This document shows, piece after piece, positions 9,720 through 18,932 of a stretch of 64,000 nucleotides of DNA. Position numbers and translations under genes: made by a program. Origin of the DNA: Oceanihabitans sp. 2_MG-2023. GTDB taxonomy: Bacteria; Bacteroidota; Bacteroidia; Flavobacteriales; Flavobacteriaceae. Numbering within the stretch: position 1 is the stretch's first letter; each line of letters begins with the position of its first letter. The stretch covers positions 372,001 to 436,000 of the forward strand of contig NZ_JAUOQT010000002.1 of the NCBI RefSeq assembly GCF_030547245.1, given 5' to 3'. Under the pieces are notes generated by a model, which was given only the letters and a program-made list of their open reading frames with translations, did not search any database and had not been told where the DNA came from.

Positions 9720-9786
9720 TAGTTTTTGGTAAAATATGGTATAGTAAAAATAACTATTTTATATTAAATATAACATTTATTGATAA

Positions 9787-11079
9787 TTATGCACTAATTG
9801 TACCACGTTTTAATTCAATAACTGTAATTTCTGGCCAAATACCAACACGGCCTGGAAAAGCTAAAAAACCAAAACCTCTATTAATATACAGGTATTGTCC
9901 TGCTTCTTTATATAAACCTGCCCATTTAGGATAGCGATATTTTACGGGACTCCATTTAAAATTTAAAAAAGGAATCTCGATACCAAATTGCATACCATGT
10001 GTGTGTCCAGATAAAGTTAAATGAATTTTCTTTTCAAAATCAATAATATTCGTTTCATCTAAGACTTTATCCAACAAGTACCTGTCTGTTTTATTAACCT
10101 CAACTTCTTTAAAATCGAAGTGTGAAGGATCGTGAGATAATAAAATATTAAACCCATTATCTTCAACGTTTTTTGTTGCTTCTTTTAAGCTTCCTCTTTT
10201 TGGAAAATGTCTAGATGCTCCCCAATTTTCTACACCAAGAATATTAATTTTTTCACCCCCCTTTTCGATGGTTCGGCTTTCATTCAGCAATAAATCAAAA
10301 CCAATTTGCTTATGTATCTCTCCTAATTTTCTATGGTTTTCTTCTATTTCTTCCTTTGTTTTATAAGCATAATAGCCATAATCATGGTTTCCTAAAACCG
10401 AAAACAATCCATCTTTTGCCTCTAGTTTATTAAAAGTATCTATCCAAGGATGCATTTCTTCCGCAACAGCGTTTACCAAATCTCCTGTAAATAAAATAGC
10501 ATCACTTTGCTGCTCATTGATTAAATTAACAGCATATTCTATTTTCTCTTTATTATCAAAACTTCCAGAGTGAATATCGCTAATTTGAGTAATTTTATAA
10601 CCATCAAAAGCTTCTGGCAAATCATCGAAAACAATCTGTTGTTTTATTACTTTAAAATTATATTTCCCTTTAAACACACCATAAACAAAACCAGCAAAAG
10701 GGATAGCTGCAACACCTAACGCTATTTGACTAATAAACTTTCTTCGAGAAGGGATAGCCTCTTTAAGACTACTATCGTGTTGAAAATAATTAAAAAGTGT
10801 TTGAAAAACCCTTAAAATATCTTCCAAAAAAAGAAAGGCAAACACAAAAAGTTTTGGAACTACAAAAGTTAAAAACAAAGCAATAGCATAACCTGTGTTT
10901 AAACTAAACCTACTCTCTTTTCCTGCAAAAGTAATTTGGTAAAAAAACACCGTACAAATTATAGCAAACAACACCCAAAAACCAATAAGAATCATTTTGT
11001 TTTTTGTTAATGTTCGTAAAGCAAAAAAAGTATACAGTTCTAGGATAAAAACTAGAAGAAAAGGAATTATAAATCGCAT
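9787..11079 (-). CDS. Membrane-anchored calcineurin-like metallophosphoesterase (YkuE/YaeI type)
   Basis: The 430 residues begin with three or four hydrophobic helices (about 1-100), then a positively charged stretch and another hydrophobic segment near 120, and then a calcineurin-like phosphoesterase domain (about 145-425). The five metal-binding blocks are visible: QISDIHSGS, FTGDLVNAV, LGNHDYGYY, ILLSHDPSHF and LSGHTHGMQFG. Family members hydrolyse phosphodiesters or phosphomonoesters, and some act on UDP-diacylglucosamine or phospholipids. The substrate here is unknown. A -7 element (11099-11106) lies just upstream. Confidence 0.92.
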   Translation of the reverse strand: MRFIIPFLLVFILELYTFFALRTLTKNKMILIGFWVLFAIICTVFFYQITFAGKESRFSLNTGYAIALFLTFVVPKLFVFAFLFLEDILRVFQTLFNYFQHDSSLKEAIPSRRKFISQIALGVAAIPFAGFVYGVFKGKYNFKVIKQQIVFDDLPEAFDGYKITQISDIHSGSFDNKEKIEYAVNLINEQQSDAILFTGDLVNAVAEEMHPWIDTFNKLEAKDGLFSVLGNHDYGYYAYKTKEEIEENHRKLGEIHKQIGFDLLLNESRTIEKGGEKINILGVENWGASRHFPKRGSLKEATKNVEDNGFNILLSHDPSHFDFKEVEVNKTDRYLLDKVLDETNIIDFEKKIHLTLSGHTHGMQFGIEIPFLNFKWSPVKYRYPKWAGLYKEAGQYLYINRGFGFLAFPGRVGIWPEITVIELKRGTISA

Positions 11080-11098
11080 TTTAGTTTATTAAGTCTTG

Positions 11099-11106
11099 CA
11101 AAGATA
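11099..11106 (-). promoter_or_regulatory. -7 promoter element of the metallophosphoesterase gene
   Basis: On the minus strand TATCTTTG matches the TAnnTTTG consensus, 19 bases ahead of the ATG at 11079. No convincing TTTG -33 box is seen at the proper distance. Confidence 0.45.
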
Positions 11107-11277
11107 ATTTATATAAAAATGAAATCTACTTAAGAACGTGTTAATAAACCTTGTTATATTTTAATTTTAAAGACTAAAATCGGCAATAAATAACCATACA
11201 AAAACAATACATACCATAGAAATCAGGAATTTTAAAACTTATTTTAATTACATTTAGCCAACTAATTAATTAAACAT

Positions 11278-12942
11278 ATGAATAATCAAAACAACAAATC
11301 GGCATTAACAACCTTAGTTACAGTATTCTTTTTCTGGGGATTTATAGCTGCTTCTAATGGTGTATTTATACCTTTTTGTAAAACCTATTTTAATATTGAC
11401 CAATTTCAATCGCAATTAGTAGATTTTGCTTTTTATGGTGCATATTATTTAGGCGCATTATTCTTATTTGTTTTATCTAGTTCTATAAAAAAAGACATAC
11501 TAAATTCTTGGGGTTATAAGAATGGTATTGTTTATGGATTACTCCTTTCAGCTGTTGGTGCTTTTGTAATGTTTCCTGCAACTTTGGGAGCCGAACAAGG
11601 TCAAACACAAATTTTTTATTTTGTTTTAATTGCTCTATTTATTGTTGGGTTAGGTTTTTCGTTACAACAAACAGCTGCTAACCCATTTGCAATTGCTCTT
11701 GGTGATCCAGAAACAGGATCTCACAGACTTAATTTAGCAGGAGGAATAAACTCTTTTGGAACTACCATTGGACCAATTGTAGTGGCATTTATAATTTTTG
11801 GTTCGGCACCATTATCTGGTGAAGAATTAACTACTATGATTAAAAATAACGAAATTAAACTAACTACAATTCAAGGGCTATATATGGGTGTAGGGTTATT
11901 GTTTTTAGCTGCAGCAGCTTTATTTCATTTTTCAAAAAAACTACCTGCTTTAAAATCGGAAACCGCTTTTGAACCTGCTAATAAAGCGAAAAATACTCTT
12001 CTCGTTTTAACGATAATAATCATTGCTTGTTTTGGATATATTTTTAGCACTTACACAAGTGGGGAAGTATCTTCGGAAACTTTAGAACACAAAAGATTAA
12101 TATTATTAATAATTGCTTTATTGGCTGTTATTGGAAGTCTTGTTTTTGCATACTCAAGTTCTTCAAAAAAAGCTGAAGGTTGGGGAGCAATGAAATACCC
12201 ACAACTTGTATTAGGCATGCTGGCTATCTTTACCTACGTTGGAGTAGAAGTTACAATAGGTAGTAATTTAGGCGAATTATTAAAACAAGCAATACATGGA
12301 ACAAGCTTAAACGCATTAGGCTTACCAACATTAAATGATGGACAATTAGCGCCTTACATTTCTCTATACTGGGGAGGATTAATGGTTGGCCGTTGGGTTG
12401 GTGCTATAACAGTTTTTAACCCTAGTAAAGGACTAAAAAAAGCTTTATTAATTATAATACCTTACATCGCTTTTGGAGTCATTCTACTAGTTAACTTTGG
12501 CAAATACTCGCTAGATCAAATTTTCTTTTTTGCGATTTGCATTGCGGTACAAATTGTTGGTTTCTTTTTAGCCAAAGACAATCCTGTAAAAACATTAAAA
12601 CTATTTAGCCTTTTTGGCGTTATTGCTATATTAATAGGTTTGTTTTCTTCAGGTAATATTGCATTATTTGCTTTCTTATCTGGCGGATTATTTTGCTCTA
12701 TCATGTGGCCTTGCATTTTTACACTTAGTATTGCTGGCTTAGGGAAATACACATCGCAAGGTTCTGCATTTTTAATTATGATGATTCTTGGTGGCGCTAT
12801 TATTCCACCGCTACAAGGTAAACTGGCAGATGTTTTTAATATTCAATCTTCGTATTGGATTGCTGCATTATGTTTTGCTTATTTATTATTTTATGCATTT
12901 AGAACAAAAACGGTTTTAGATAAACAGGGTGTTACATATTAA
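11278..12942 (+). CDS. FHS-family sugar:proton symporter (FucP/GluP-like MFS transporter)
   Basis: Inner-membrane major facilitator of the fucose-galactose-glucose:H+ symporter family. Typical early motifs are [19 protein letters not shown] (residues 17-36) and [20 protein letters not shown] (about 129-148), followed by [12 protein letters not shown]. The C-terminal half has [11 protein letters not shown] and ends with [14 protein letters not shown]. At 554 residues it is longer than FucP-type proteins of about 430. The excess is a central stretch (about 235-300) with two extra hydrophobic segments between the six-helix halves. The sugar transported cannot be told from the sequence. It stands alone, 125 bases ahead of the response regulator. 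Confidence 0.9.
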   Translation: MNNQNNKSALTTLVTVFFFWGFIAASNGVFIPFCKTYFNIDQFQSQLVDFAFYGAYYLGALFLFVLSSSIKKDILNSWGYKNGIVYGLLLSAVGAFVMFPATLGAEQGQTQIFYFVLIALFIVGLGFSLQQTAANPFAIALGDPETGSHRLNLAGGINSFGTTIGPIVVAFIIFGSAPLSGEELTTMIKNNEIKLTTIQGLYMGVGLLFLAAAALFHFSKKLPALKSETAFEPANKAKNTLLVLTIIIIACFGYIFSTYTSGEVSSETLEHKRLILLIIALLAVIGSLVFAYSSSSKKAEGWGAMKYPQLVLGMLAIFTYVGVEVTIGSNLGELLKQAIHGTSLNALGLPTLNDGQLAPYISLYWGGLMVGRWVGAITVFNPSKGLKKALLIIIPYIAFGVILLVNFGKYSLDQIFFFAICIAVQIVGFFLAKDNPVKTLKLFSLFGVIAILIGLFSSGNIALFAFLSGGLFCSIMWPCIFTLSIAGLGKYTSQGSAFLIMMILGGAIIPPLQGKLADVFNIQSSYWIAALCFAYLLFYAFRTKTVLDKQGVTY

Positions 12943-13067
12943 TAATTTAATTTAAAAAAAAACTAAATAACTGGTTTTGATATTTTTACATAGAAATTAT
13001 TTATAAATTACAAATAACTTTAGTTTCCATTTTTATAAATTTACATTAAAATTGAAATAGAATTTGT

Positions 13068-13682
13068 ATGCCAGCTATTCGAATATTAATTATTGAAGAT
13101 GACCCTATTATTGCTGAAGATATTAAGGACATGCTTACAAGTGTAAACTATCAAATTTCTGGTATCGCTTACGATATGGAAGAAGCATTACATTGCATTG
13201 AAAAAACAAAACCAGATGTTGTTTTATTAGATATAAATTTAGAAGGAAATTATGAAGGTTTCCAAATTGCAGAACATATTAATAAAACCCGTAAAATTCC
13301 TTTTCTTTATTTAACATCTTACTCTGGAAAAGAAATAATAAATCAAGCTAAACAAACTTTGCCAATGGGCTACATCGTAAAGCCATTTAATGAGCAAGAA
13401 TTATTTACAAGTATTGAAATTGCTTTTTATAATTTTTCAAAATTTATTCTTCCTTTAAAACTGGATAGAGAAGTCATTAATAAACTAGTTACAACGCCAC
13501 TAACACAAAAAGAGTTTGATGTTTTAAAAGGAATATATGATGGTAAAAACAACCAACAATTAGCAGACGATCAATTTATAAGTATCAATACCATAAAAAC
13601 ACATGTTAAAAATATTTACGAAAAACTAAATACGCATACACGTCTGGAAACTATAAACCTATTAAATAACTTACTTCGTTAA
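13068..13682 (+). CDS. Response regulator, receiver plus LuxR-type DNA-binding domain
   Basis: Cytoplasmic transcription regulator of 204 residues. The receiver domain (1-125) has the acidic pocket IIEDDP, the phospho-acceptor Asp55 in VVLLDINLEG, the Thr/Ser position in LYLTSYSG and Lys in YIVKPFNEQEL. The C-terminal GerE/LuxR helix-turn-helix (about 145-204) reads PLTQKEFDVLKGI, then NTIKTHVKNIYEKL. It converges on the sensor kinase gene at 13671-15608, with a 12-base overlap of the two 3' ends. Their facing arrangement and matching families suggest a cognate pair, although each needs its own promoter. Targets are unknown. Confidence 0.93.
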   Translation: MPAIRILIIEDDPIIAEDIKDMLTSVNYQISGIAYDMEEALHCIEKTKPDVVLLDINLEGNYEGFQIAEHINKTRKIPFLYLTSYSGKEIINQAKQTLPMGYIVKPFNEQELFTSIEIAFYNFSKFILPLKLDREVINKLVTTPLTQKEFDVLKGIYDGKNNQQLADDQFISINTIKTHVKNIYEKLNTHTRLETINLLNNLLR

Positions 13683-15608
13683 CTTTTTAGGAATCTTTAA
13701 TACCACTTCCGTACCGTTTTTGTTATCTATTTTTAGAGTAGCTTTTAATTTTTGAACAAACGATTTAATTAATCGTTGCCCAAATGTTTCTGTTGATTTT
13801 TCTAAGGTAATTGCTTCATTAATACCAACGCCATTATCTTTAACGGATAACTCATAAGTGTTAGCATATTCATTCATTACAATTTTAATTTCAGGTTTTG
13901 CATCTATTTCGCCTTCAAAAGCATGCTTTAGAGAATTGGTTATTAATTCATTCACAATTAAACCTATAGGCACAACAGATTCAATCTCCATGTCTATTTC
14001 TTTTGCTTGAATAGTAACTTGTATTTCCTTTTCTGCTTTTTTGTACGAGTTTAATATACTATTTACAAGCTCTTCGAAATACTCTTGAATATTTACTAAA
14101 GTTAAATCTTTACCTGCATACAAATTTTTGTGTAAAATCGCCATAGACTGCACTCGATTTCTTCCATTTTGTAATACTTCAAAAGCTTTTTCATCATTTA
14201 CATATTTAGATTGTAGATTAAGTAAACTAGAAATCATTTGTAAATTATTTTTTACACGATGATGCGTTTCATGCAATAGTAATTCGCGATCTTTTAGTGC
14301 TTTGGTAATAATTTGATTTTTTGTTTTTATTTTATCATACATTTTATAAAGACTAAACACTGCAATGGTTAGTAACAACAACACAATAAAAGTACCAATA
14401 GATATTGTTCTTGTTCTAGAAAATTTAGCTTCAGAAACTTCCTTCTCTTTATTTAACAATTCTATTTTAACATCTTGTTTTTGTTTTTTATATAAGGCCT
14501 CTTTTTCTGCTATAATTTCAATAGACTCATTAGAGTAAATAGAATCGCTAATCTTTTTAAAAGACTTAAAATCGATTAAAGCTTCTTTATAATTTCCACT
14601 TTTTTCATAAGCTTCCGATAATAGCTGATATGCCGTTTGTTGTTGGTATAGTGATTCATGCTCGTCATATTTAAACACATCTTTTAAATGAGAAATCGCC
14701 TGGGGATACTTTTTTAATTTAATAAGAATGTCACCCATATTTAATTTAGACTCACATAAATTATAGGTACTGCTTAAGTTTTCTCTAATTTTCAATGCTT
14801 TAAAATGTTCTGAATACGCTTCTTCTAATCTACCTTGCTCCTGACGTAAAAGCCCTAAAAAGTCATGATGAAACCCCATTTCTCGTAGTGTAGGAAATAC
14901 TTTATTGAGTTCTTTTTGTTTCATTAAATGCATTTCTGCTTTGTCAAATTCACCTAATTTAGTAAACAACAAACCCAAATTAGCATTGGTTCCCGCCATT
15001 CCGGAGCTATCTTGTAACGTTACGAACTGCTGCAATGCTTTTAGATATTGTTCTTTACTTTTTTCTAACTGATCTATATTCATATAAAAACCAGCCAACG
15101 AATTATTAATTCTAGCTTTTTGCTCGGCAGTTCCAATACTATCGTAAATTTTAGCAGCTTCAATTAAATGGTTTTGAGAAACCACATTATTACCTAAATA
15201 CATATTTAAGGTACCTATAAAATGTCCACTAGTTGCAATATCTAAAGCGTCTTTATGCGTTTTAGAAAAATTATAAATATTTTGATAATAGTTAAGCGCT
15301 GTAGCATAATCCCCATGCCATCTACTGCTTGCAGCAAAAATGTAATTATTACGTCTTATTTCAATACTATCTTTTTCTAGAATAAATTCACTTTGTAACT
15401 GGTTGGCTATTTTTTTTGCCAATTCAGGATCGCGTTGCACTAAATATTCTCCCAATACAAAGAGAGCTTCTTTTTTTTCTTTTTTAATGGTGCTTGTATT
15501 AATTACAGATTGCAAACTATCCTGGTAGCCATCTGGTTTTGCATCTTGCGCATAAGACAAGAAACAAGTTAGCATACAAGAATAAAAGAGTATTAAGGAA
15601 AATTTCAT
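13671..15608 (-). CDS. TPR-containing sensor histidine kinase of the HisKA_2 type
   Basis: A 645-residue membrane kinase with a signal peptide (1-20, cleavage after LSYA). A periplasmic sensor region of tetratricopeptide repeats follows (about 45-360). Then come a coiled coil, one membrane helix (about 401-421), a HisKA_2 phospho-acceptor region with ETHHRVKNNLQMISSLL (acceptor probably His450), and a HATPase domain with the N box IVNELITNSLKHAF and the G box DNGVGI. TPR-HisKA_2 kinases paired with LuxR regulators are common in Flavobacteriaceae. The convergent neighbour at 13068-13682 is the likely partner. The signal sensed is unknown. Confidence 0.92.
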   Translation of the reverse strand: MKFSLILFYSCMLTCFLSYAQDAKPDGYQDSLQSVINTSTIKKEKKEALFVLGEYLVQRDPELAKKIANQLQSEFILEKDSIEIRRNNYIFAASSRWHGDYATALNYYQNIYNFSKTHKDALDIATSGHFIGTLNMYLGNNVVSQNHLIEAAKIYDSIGTAEQKARINNSLAGFYMNIDQLEKSKEQYLKALQQFVTLQDSSGMAGTNANLGLLFTKLGEFDKAEMHLMKQKELNKVFPTLREMGFHHDFLGLLRQEQGRLEEAYSEHFKALKIRENLSSTYNLCESKLNMGDILIKLKKYPQAISHLKDVFKYDEHESLYQQQTAYQLLSEAYEKSGNYKEALIDFKSFKKISDSIYSNESIEIIAEKEALYKKQKQDVKIELLNKEKEVSEAKFSRTRTISIGTFIVLLLLTIAVFSLYKMYDKIKTKNQIITKALKDRELLLHETHHRVKNNLQMISSLLNLQSKYVNDEKAFEVLQNGRNRVQSMAILHKNLYAGKDLTLVNIQEYFEELVNSILNSYKKAEKEIQVTIQAKEIDMEIESVVPIGLIVNELITNSLKHAFEGEIDAKPEIKIVMNEYANTYELSVKDNGVGINEAITLEKSTETFGQRLIKSFVQKLKATLKIDNKNGTEVVLKIPKKLTK

Positions 15609-15629
15609 TTGCTTTTAATCATTAGGACA

Positions 15630-15637
15630 CAAAAGTA
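15630..15637 (-). promoter_or_regulatory. -7 promoter element of the sensor kinase gene
   Basis: On the minus strand TACTTTTG matches TAnnTTTG, 21 bases ahead of the kinase ATG at 15608. A -33 box is not evident. Confidence 0.45.
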
Positions 15638-15963
15638 CAACATCTTGTTTTCTAAAAAATCACCCATTAGGATGAAAAAACATTCTTAATAAAACACGAA
15701 TTTTACAACATCGAAAAACGAACATTCAGAAACTAAATTTATGCTATGCTATAAACAAGTTATAAAACATGAAGATGCTATTAATCGAAATGGTTGAAGT
15801 GAATTTAACTATTTTTTAAAGAAGAAAGCTACTTAAAACAGTGGCTTTCTTTTAAAAAAACACCAGCTATACAAAATACATAACCAACTATACAATAAGG
15901 AGTAAATCTACTTCACAAAAATATATAAACAACTTATATTTAGCACTTTTAAAACACTAAACC
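15638..15963. other. Intergenic region with a hairpin, between the kinase and the repeat protein
   Basis: About 325 bases without a gene between two divergent genes. It holds an 11-bp stem with one G:T pair, AAGAAAGCTAC (15822-15832) / GTGGCTTTCTT (15841-15851), with an 8-base loop and AT-rich flanks. It looks like a weak terminator or a leader structure. A copy of GATGCTATTAATC (15774-15786) also occurs 18877-18889 (one mismatch) and at 29368-29380. No RNA family was recognised. Confidence 0.4.
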
Positions 15964-18867
15964 ATGAAAAAACTATACTTTTTATTAAGCACCATACTAA
16001 TAACACAATTTGCAGTTTCTCAGCCTGCAAATGACGATTGCGCTAATGCAGAATTTATAAACGTTACAACCGATTTTACTGCTGTTAATTTTGAGATTAG
16101 TACCGCAGTAATTAATAACGAGGTTGGATGCGATGGAGATACAGCAGCTGATTTTGCAGATATTTGGTATGATTTCAATATGCCTATAAATGGAAATATA
16201 TTCATTGACGGAACAAGTTCGTGGAATCGTTTTGCACTTTATGATACTTGTGGCGGCACACAAATACAATGTGGTACTGCCGATGAACTGTATTCTGGTT
16301 TAACAGCGGGAACAAATTATAAATTACGTGTTTATAGAACAGCAGCTCTAGCAACCAACACTTCCTACTTAAACTTTTCAATAAAAGCATATCCAGAAGT
16401 AGCAAACGACGATTGCGCTTCTGCACAAACACTAACCGTTACTACAGAGGAAACTATTGTTAATTTTGAAATTGGCGGTGCAACCGTAAATAATGAAGAA
16501 GGGTGTACGGGAACGACAAGTGATTATATAGATATTTGGTATGATTTTAACATGCCTGTTAACGGAAACTTATTTATTGCAGGAACAACTTCATGGAATA
16601 GTTTCGCACTTTATGATACTTGTGGTGGCACACAAATACAATGTGGCTCTTCCGACGAACTGTATTCTGGTTTAACAGCGGGAACAAATTACAAATTACG
16701 CCTTTTTAGAACGGTTGCACTTGCAGACAACACCTACTTAAATTTTTCTATAAAAGCATACCCTGAAGTAGCAAACGACGATTGCGCTTCCGCAGAAAAT
16801 ATTACCGTAACGACAGAGGAAACTATTGTAGATTTTGAAATTGGTGGTGCAACCATAAATAATGAAGAAGGATGTGCTGGAACGACAAATGACTATGTAG
16901 ATCTTTGGTATGATTTTAACATGCCTGTTAACGGAAACGTATTTATTGCAGGAACTAGTACTTGGAACAACTTTGCATTATATGATACTTGTGGTGGTAC
17001 GCAAATACAATGTGGTTCTTCCGATGAACTGTATTCTGGTTTAACAGCGGGAACAAATTATAAATTACGCCTTTTTAGAACCGTTGCACTTGCAGACAAC
17101 ACCTACTTAAATTTTTCTATAAAAGCATACCCTGAAGCAACAAATGACGATTGTGCTTCTGCCGAAAACATTACCATAACCACAGAGGAAACTACTGTCG
17201 ATTTTGAAATTGGAGGGGCAACCATAAATAATGAAGAGGGATGTATTGGAACGACAAGTGACTATGTAGATATTTGGTACGATTTTAACATGCCTTTTAA
17301 CGGAAACGTATTTGTTGCAGGAGCAAGTACCTGGAACAACTTTGCTCTATATGATGCTTGTGGTGGTACACAAATACAATGTGGTTCTTCCGATGAATTA
17401 TATTCTAGTTTAACAGCGGGAACAAATTATAAATTACGCCTTTTTAGAACCGTTGCACTTGCAGACAATACTTACTTAAGTTTTTCTATAAAAGCATATC
17501 CGGAAGCATTAAACGACGATTGTGCTTCTGCACAAACATTAACCGTTACTACAGAGGAAACTACTGTCGATTTTGAAATTGCAGGGGCAACCATAAATAA
17601 TGAAGAAGGATGTACAGGAACAACAAATGACTATGTAGATATTTGGTATGATTTTACTATGCCAGTAAACGGGAATTTATATATTGAAGGAGCCATTAAC
17701 TGGAATAACTTTGCTCTATATGATGCTTGTGGTGGCACACAAATACATTGTGGATCTACTAACGAATTAATTGGAAACCTAAGCTCAGGAACAAACTACA
17801 AACTTCGTGTATTTAGAACTATAGCCAATGCAGAGAACAATTACTTAGCATTTACTATACAGGCATACGAAAATGTAACCAACGACGATTGCGCTTCCGC
17901 GGAAGACATTACCGTAACAACAACAGAAACTACCATAGATTTCGAAATTGGAGGAGCAACCATAAACAACGAAGTTGGTTGCAGTGGAACCGTAGATGAC
18001 TATGTAGATATTTGGTACAATTTCACCATGCCAGTAAACGGAAACCTTTATGTAGATGCAAGTATCAATTGGAACCAATTAGCGCTTTATGATTCTTGCG
18101 GAGGCACACAAATTCAATGTGATGATACCAACCAACTTTTTACAGGATTAAGCGCTACAGTAGATTATAAATTGAGACTTTTTAGAACAGAAAATAGCGC
18201 AGATAACACCTACCGAAGCTTTACTATTCAAGCATTCGAAATAATTAATAACGACGATTGCGCTTCTGCAGAAAACATTATTGTTACCGAAACACCAACT
18301 ACTGTAAACTTCGGTATTGGTGGCGCCACTATTAATAATGAAATAGGCTGCACTGGAACTACCGCTCAAGATTACGCAGATGTTTGGTATGATTTCACAA
18401 TGCCAATTGACGGTTATATACTTATTGACGGTAATATAGGATGGAATAACTTTGCACTTTATGATGCATGCAACGGAAATGAATTAGGTTGTTTTTCTAA
18501 TGAAGGTACTATTGGAGGATTAATAAACGGAACCGAATACAAGCTTCGTGTTTTTAGAACCTTAGCTCTTGCAGACAATGAATCTTATAAAAACTTTACC
18601 ATTCAAAGCACAAAAACATTAAGTACAAACATATCTTCTTTAGAGAATACTATACATGTATATCCTAATCCCGCAGATACTGTAATTACCATTTCTAATA
18701 TCAATAACACTTCTATTTCTTCTATTGAGTTATTTAATATGCTAGGAAAAAAAGTACTTAAAACAAAATCGGAAACGATAGATGTTAGTAGTTTTCAAAC
18801 AGGAATCTATCTACTAAAAATAGAAACCGAAAAAGGACAAGTAACCAAAAAAATTATGATTCAATAA
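15964..18867 (+). CDS. Secreted protein of seven 123-residue repeats with a type IX sorting tail
   Basis: A 967-residue exported protein. A signal peptide (1-19, ...QFAVSQ) is followed by seven tandem repeats that each open with NDDCA and contain WYDF-x-MP-x-NG, ALYDxCGG and YKLR(V/L)FRT. Each repeat therefore looks like a small beta-sandwich with conserved cysteines, probably similar to the bacterial pre-peptidase C-terminal or carbohydrate-binding folds. The C-terminus (about 893-967) is a type A type IX secretion sorting domain: VYPNPADTVITIS, LFNMLGKKVL, YLLKIETEKGQVTKKIMIQ. It is therefore probably surface-attached or secreted; binding or adhesion is an inference. No catalytic motif is seen. 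A bidirectional terminator follows. Confidence 0.9.
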   Translation: MKKLYFLLSTILITQFAVSQPANDDCANAEFINVTTDFTAVNFEISTAVINNEVGCDGDTAADFADIWYDFNMPINGNIFIDGTSSWNRFALYDTCGGTQIQCGTADELYSGLTAGTNYKLRVYRTAALATNTSYLNFSIKAYPEVANDDCASAQTLTVTTEETIVNFEIGGATVNNEEGCTGTTSDYIDIWYDFNMPVNGNLFIAGTTSWNSFALYDTCGGTQIQCGSSDELYSGLTAGTNYKLRLFRTVALADNTYLNFSIKAYPEVANDDCASAENITVTTEETIVDFEIGGATINNEEGCAGTTNDYVDLWYDFNMPVNGNVFIAGTSTWNNFALYDTCGGTQIQCGSSDELYSGLTAGTNYKLRLFRTVALADNTYLNFSIKAYPEATNDDCASAENITITTEETTVDFEIGGATINNEEGCIGTTSDYVDIWYDFNMPFNGNVFVAGASTWNNFALYDACGGTQIQCGSSDELYSSLTAGTNYKLRLFRTVALADNTYLSFSIKAYPEALNDDCASAQTLTVTTEETTVDFEIAGATINNEEGCTGTTNDYVDIWYDFTMPVNGNLYIEGAINWNNFALYDACGGTQIHCGSTNELIGNLSSGTNYKLRVFRTIANAENNYLAFTIQAYENVTNDDCASAEDITVTTTETTIDFEIGGATINNEVGCSGTVDDYVDIWYNFTMPVNGNLYVDASINWNQLALYDSCGGTQIQCDDTNQLFTGLSATVDYKLRLFRTENSADNTYRSFTIQAFEIINNDDCASAENIIVTETPTTVNFGIGGATINNEIGCTGTTAQDYADVWYDFTMPIDGYILIDGNIGWNNFALYDACNGNELGCFSNEGTIGGLINGTEYKLRVFRTLALADNESYKNFTIQSTKTLSTNISSLENTIHVYPNPADTVITISNINNTSISSIELFNMLGKKVLKTKSETIDVSSFQTGIYLLKIETEKGQVTKKIMIQ
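16030..18618 (+). repeat. Seven tandem 369-base coding repeats
   Basis: Unit starts, marked by the NDDC codons, are at 16030, 16405, 16774, 17143, 17512, 17881 and 18250. The first unit is 375 bases; units two to six are exactly 369 bases. Units two, three and four are nearly identical over long stretches at DNA level, which indicates recent duplication or gene conversion. Units one and seven are the most diverged. Confidence 0.93.
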
Positions 18868-18891
18868 AACATTAAAGACGCTATTAATCGG

Positions 18892-18930
18892 AAAAAAGAG
18901 GTAATTAGGTAACTAATACGCCTCTTTTTT
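18892..18930. terminator. Bidirectional terminator between the repeat protein and aldehyde dehydrogenase
   Basis: AAAAAAGAGG (18892-18901) pairs with CCTCTTTTTT (18921-18930), and an inner ATTAG/CTAAT pairing extends the stem. The A-run on one side and the T-run on the other make it usable in both directions between the two convergent genes. Confidence 0.8.
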
Positions 18931-18932
18931 AT

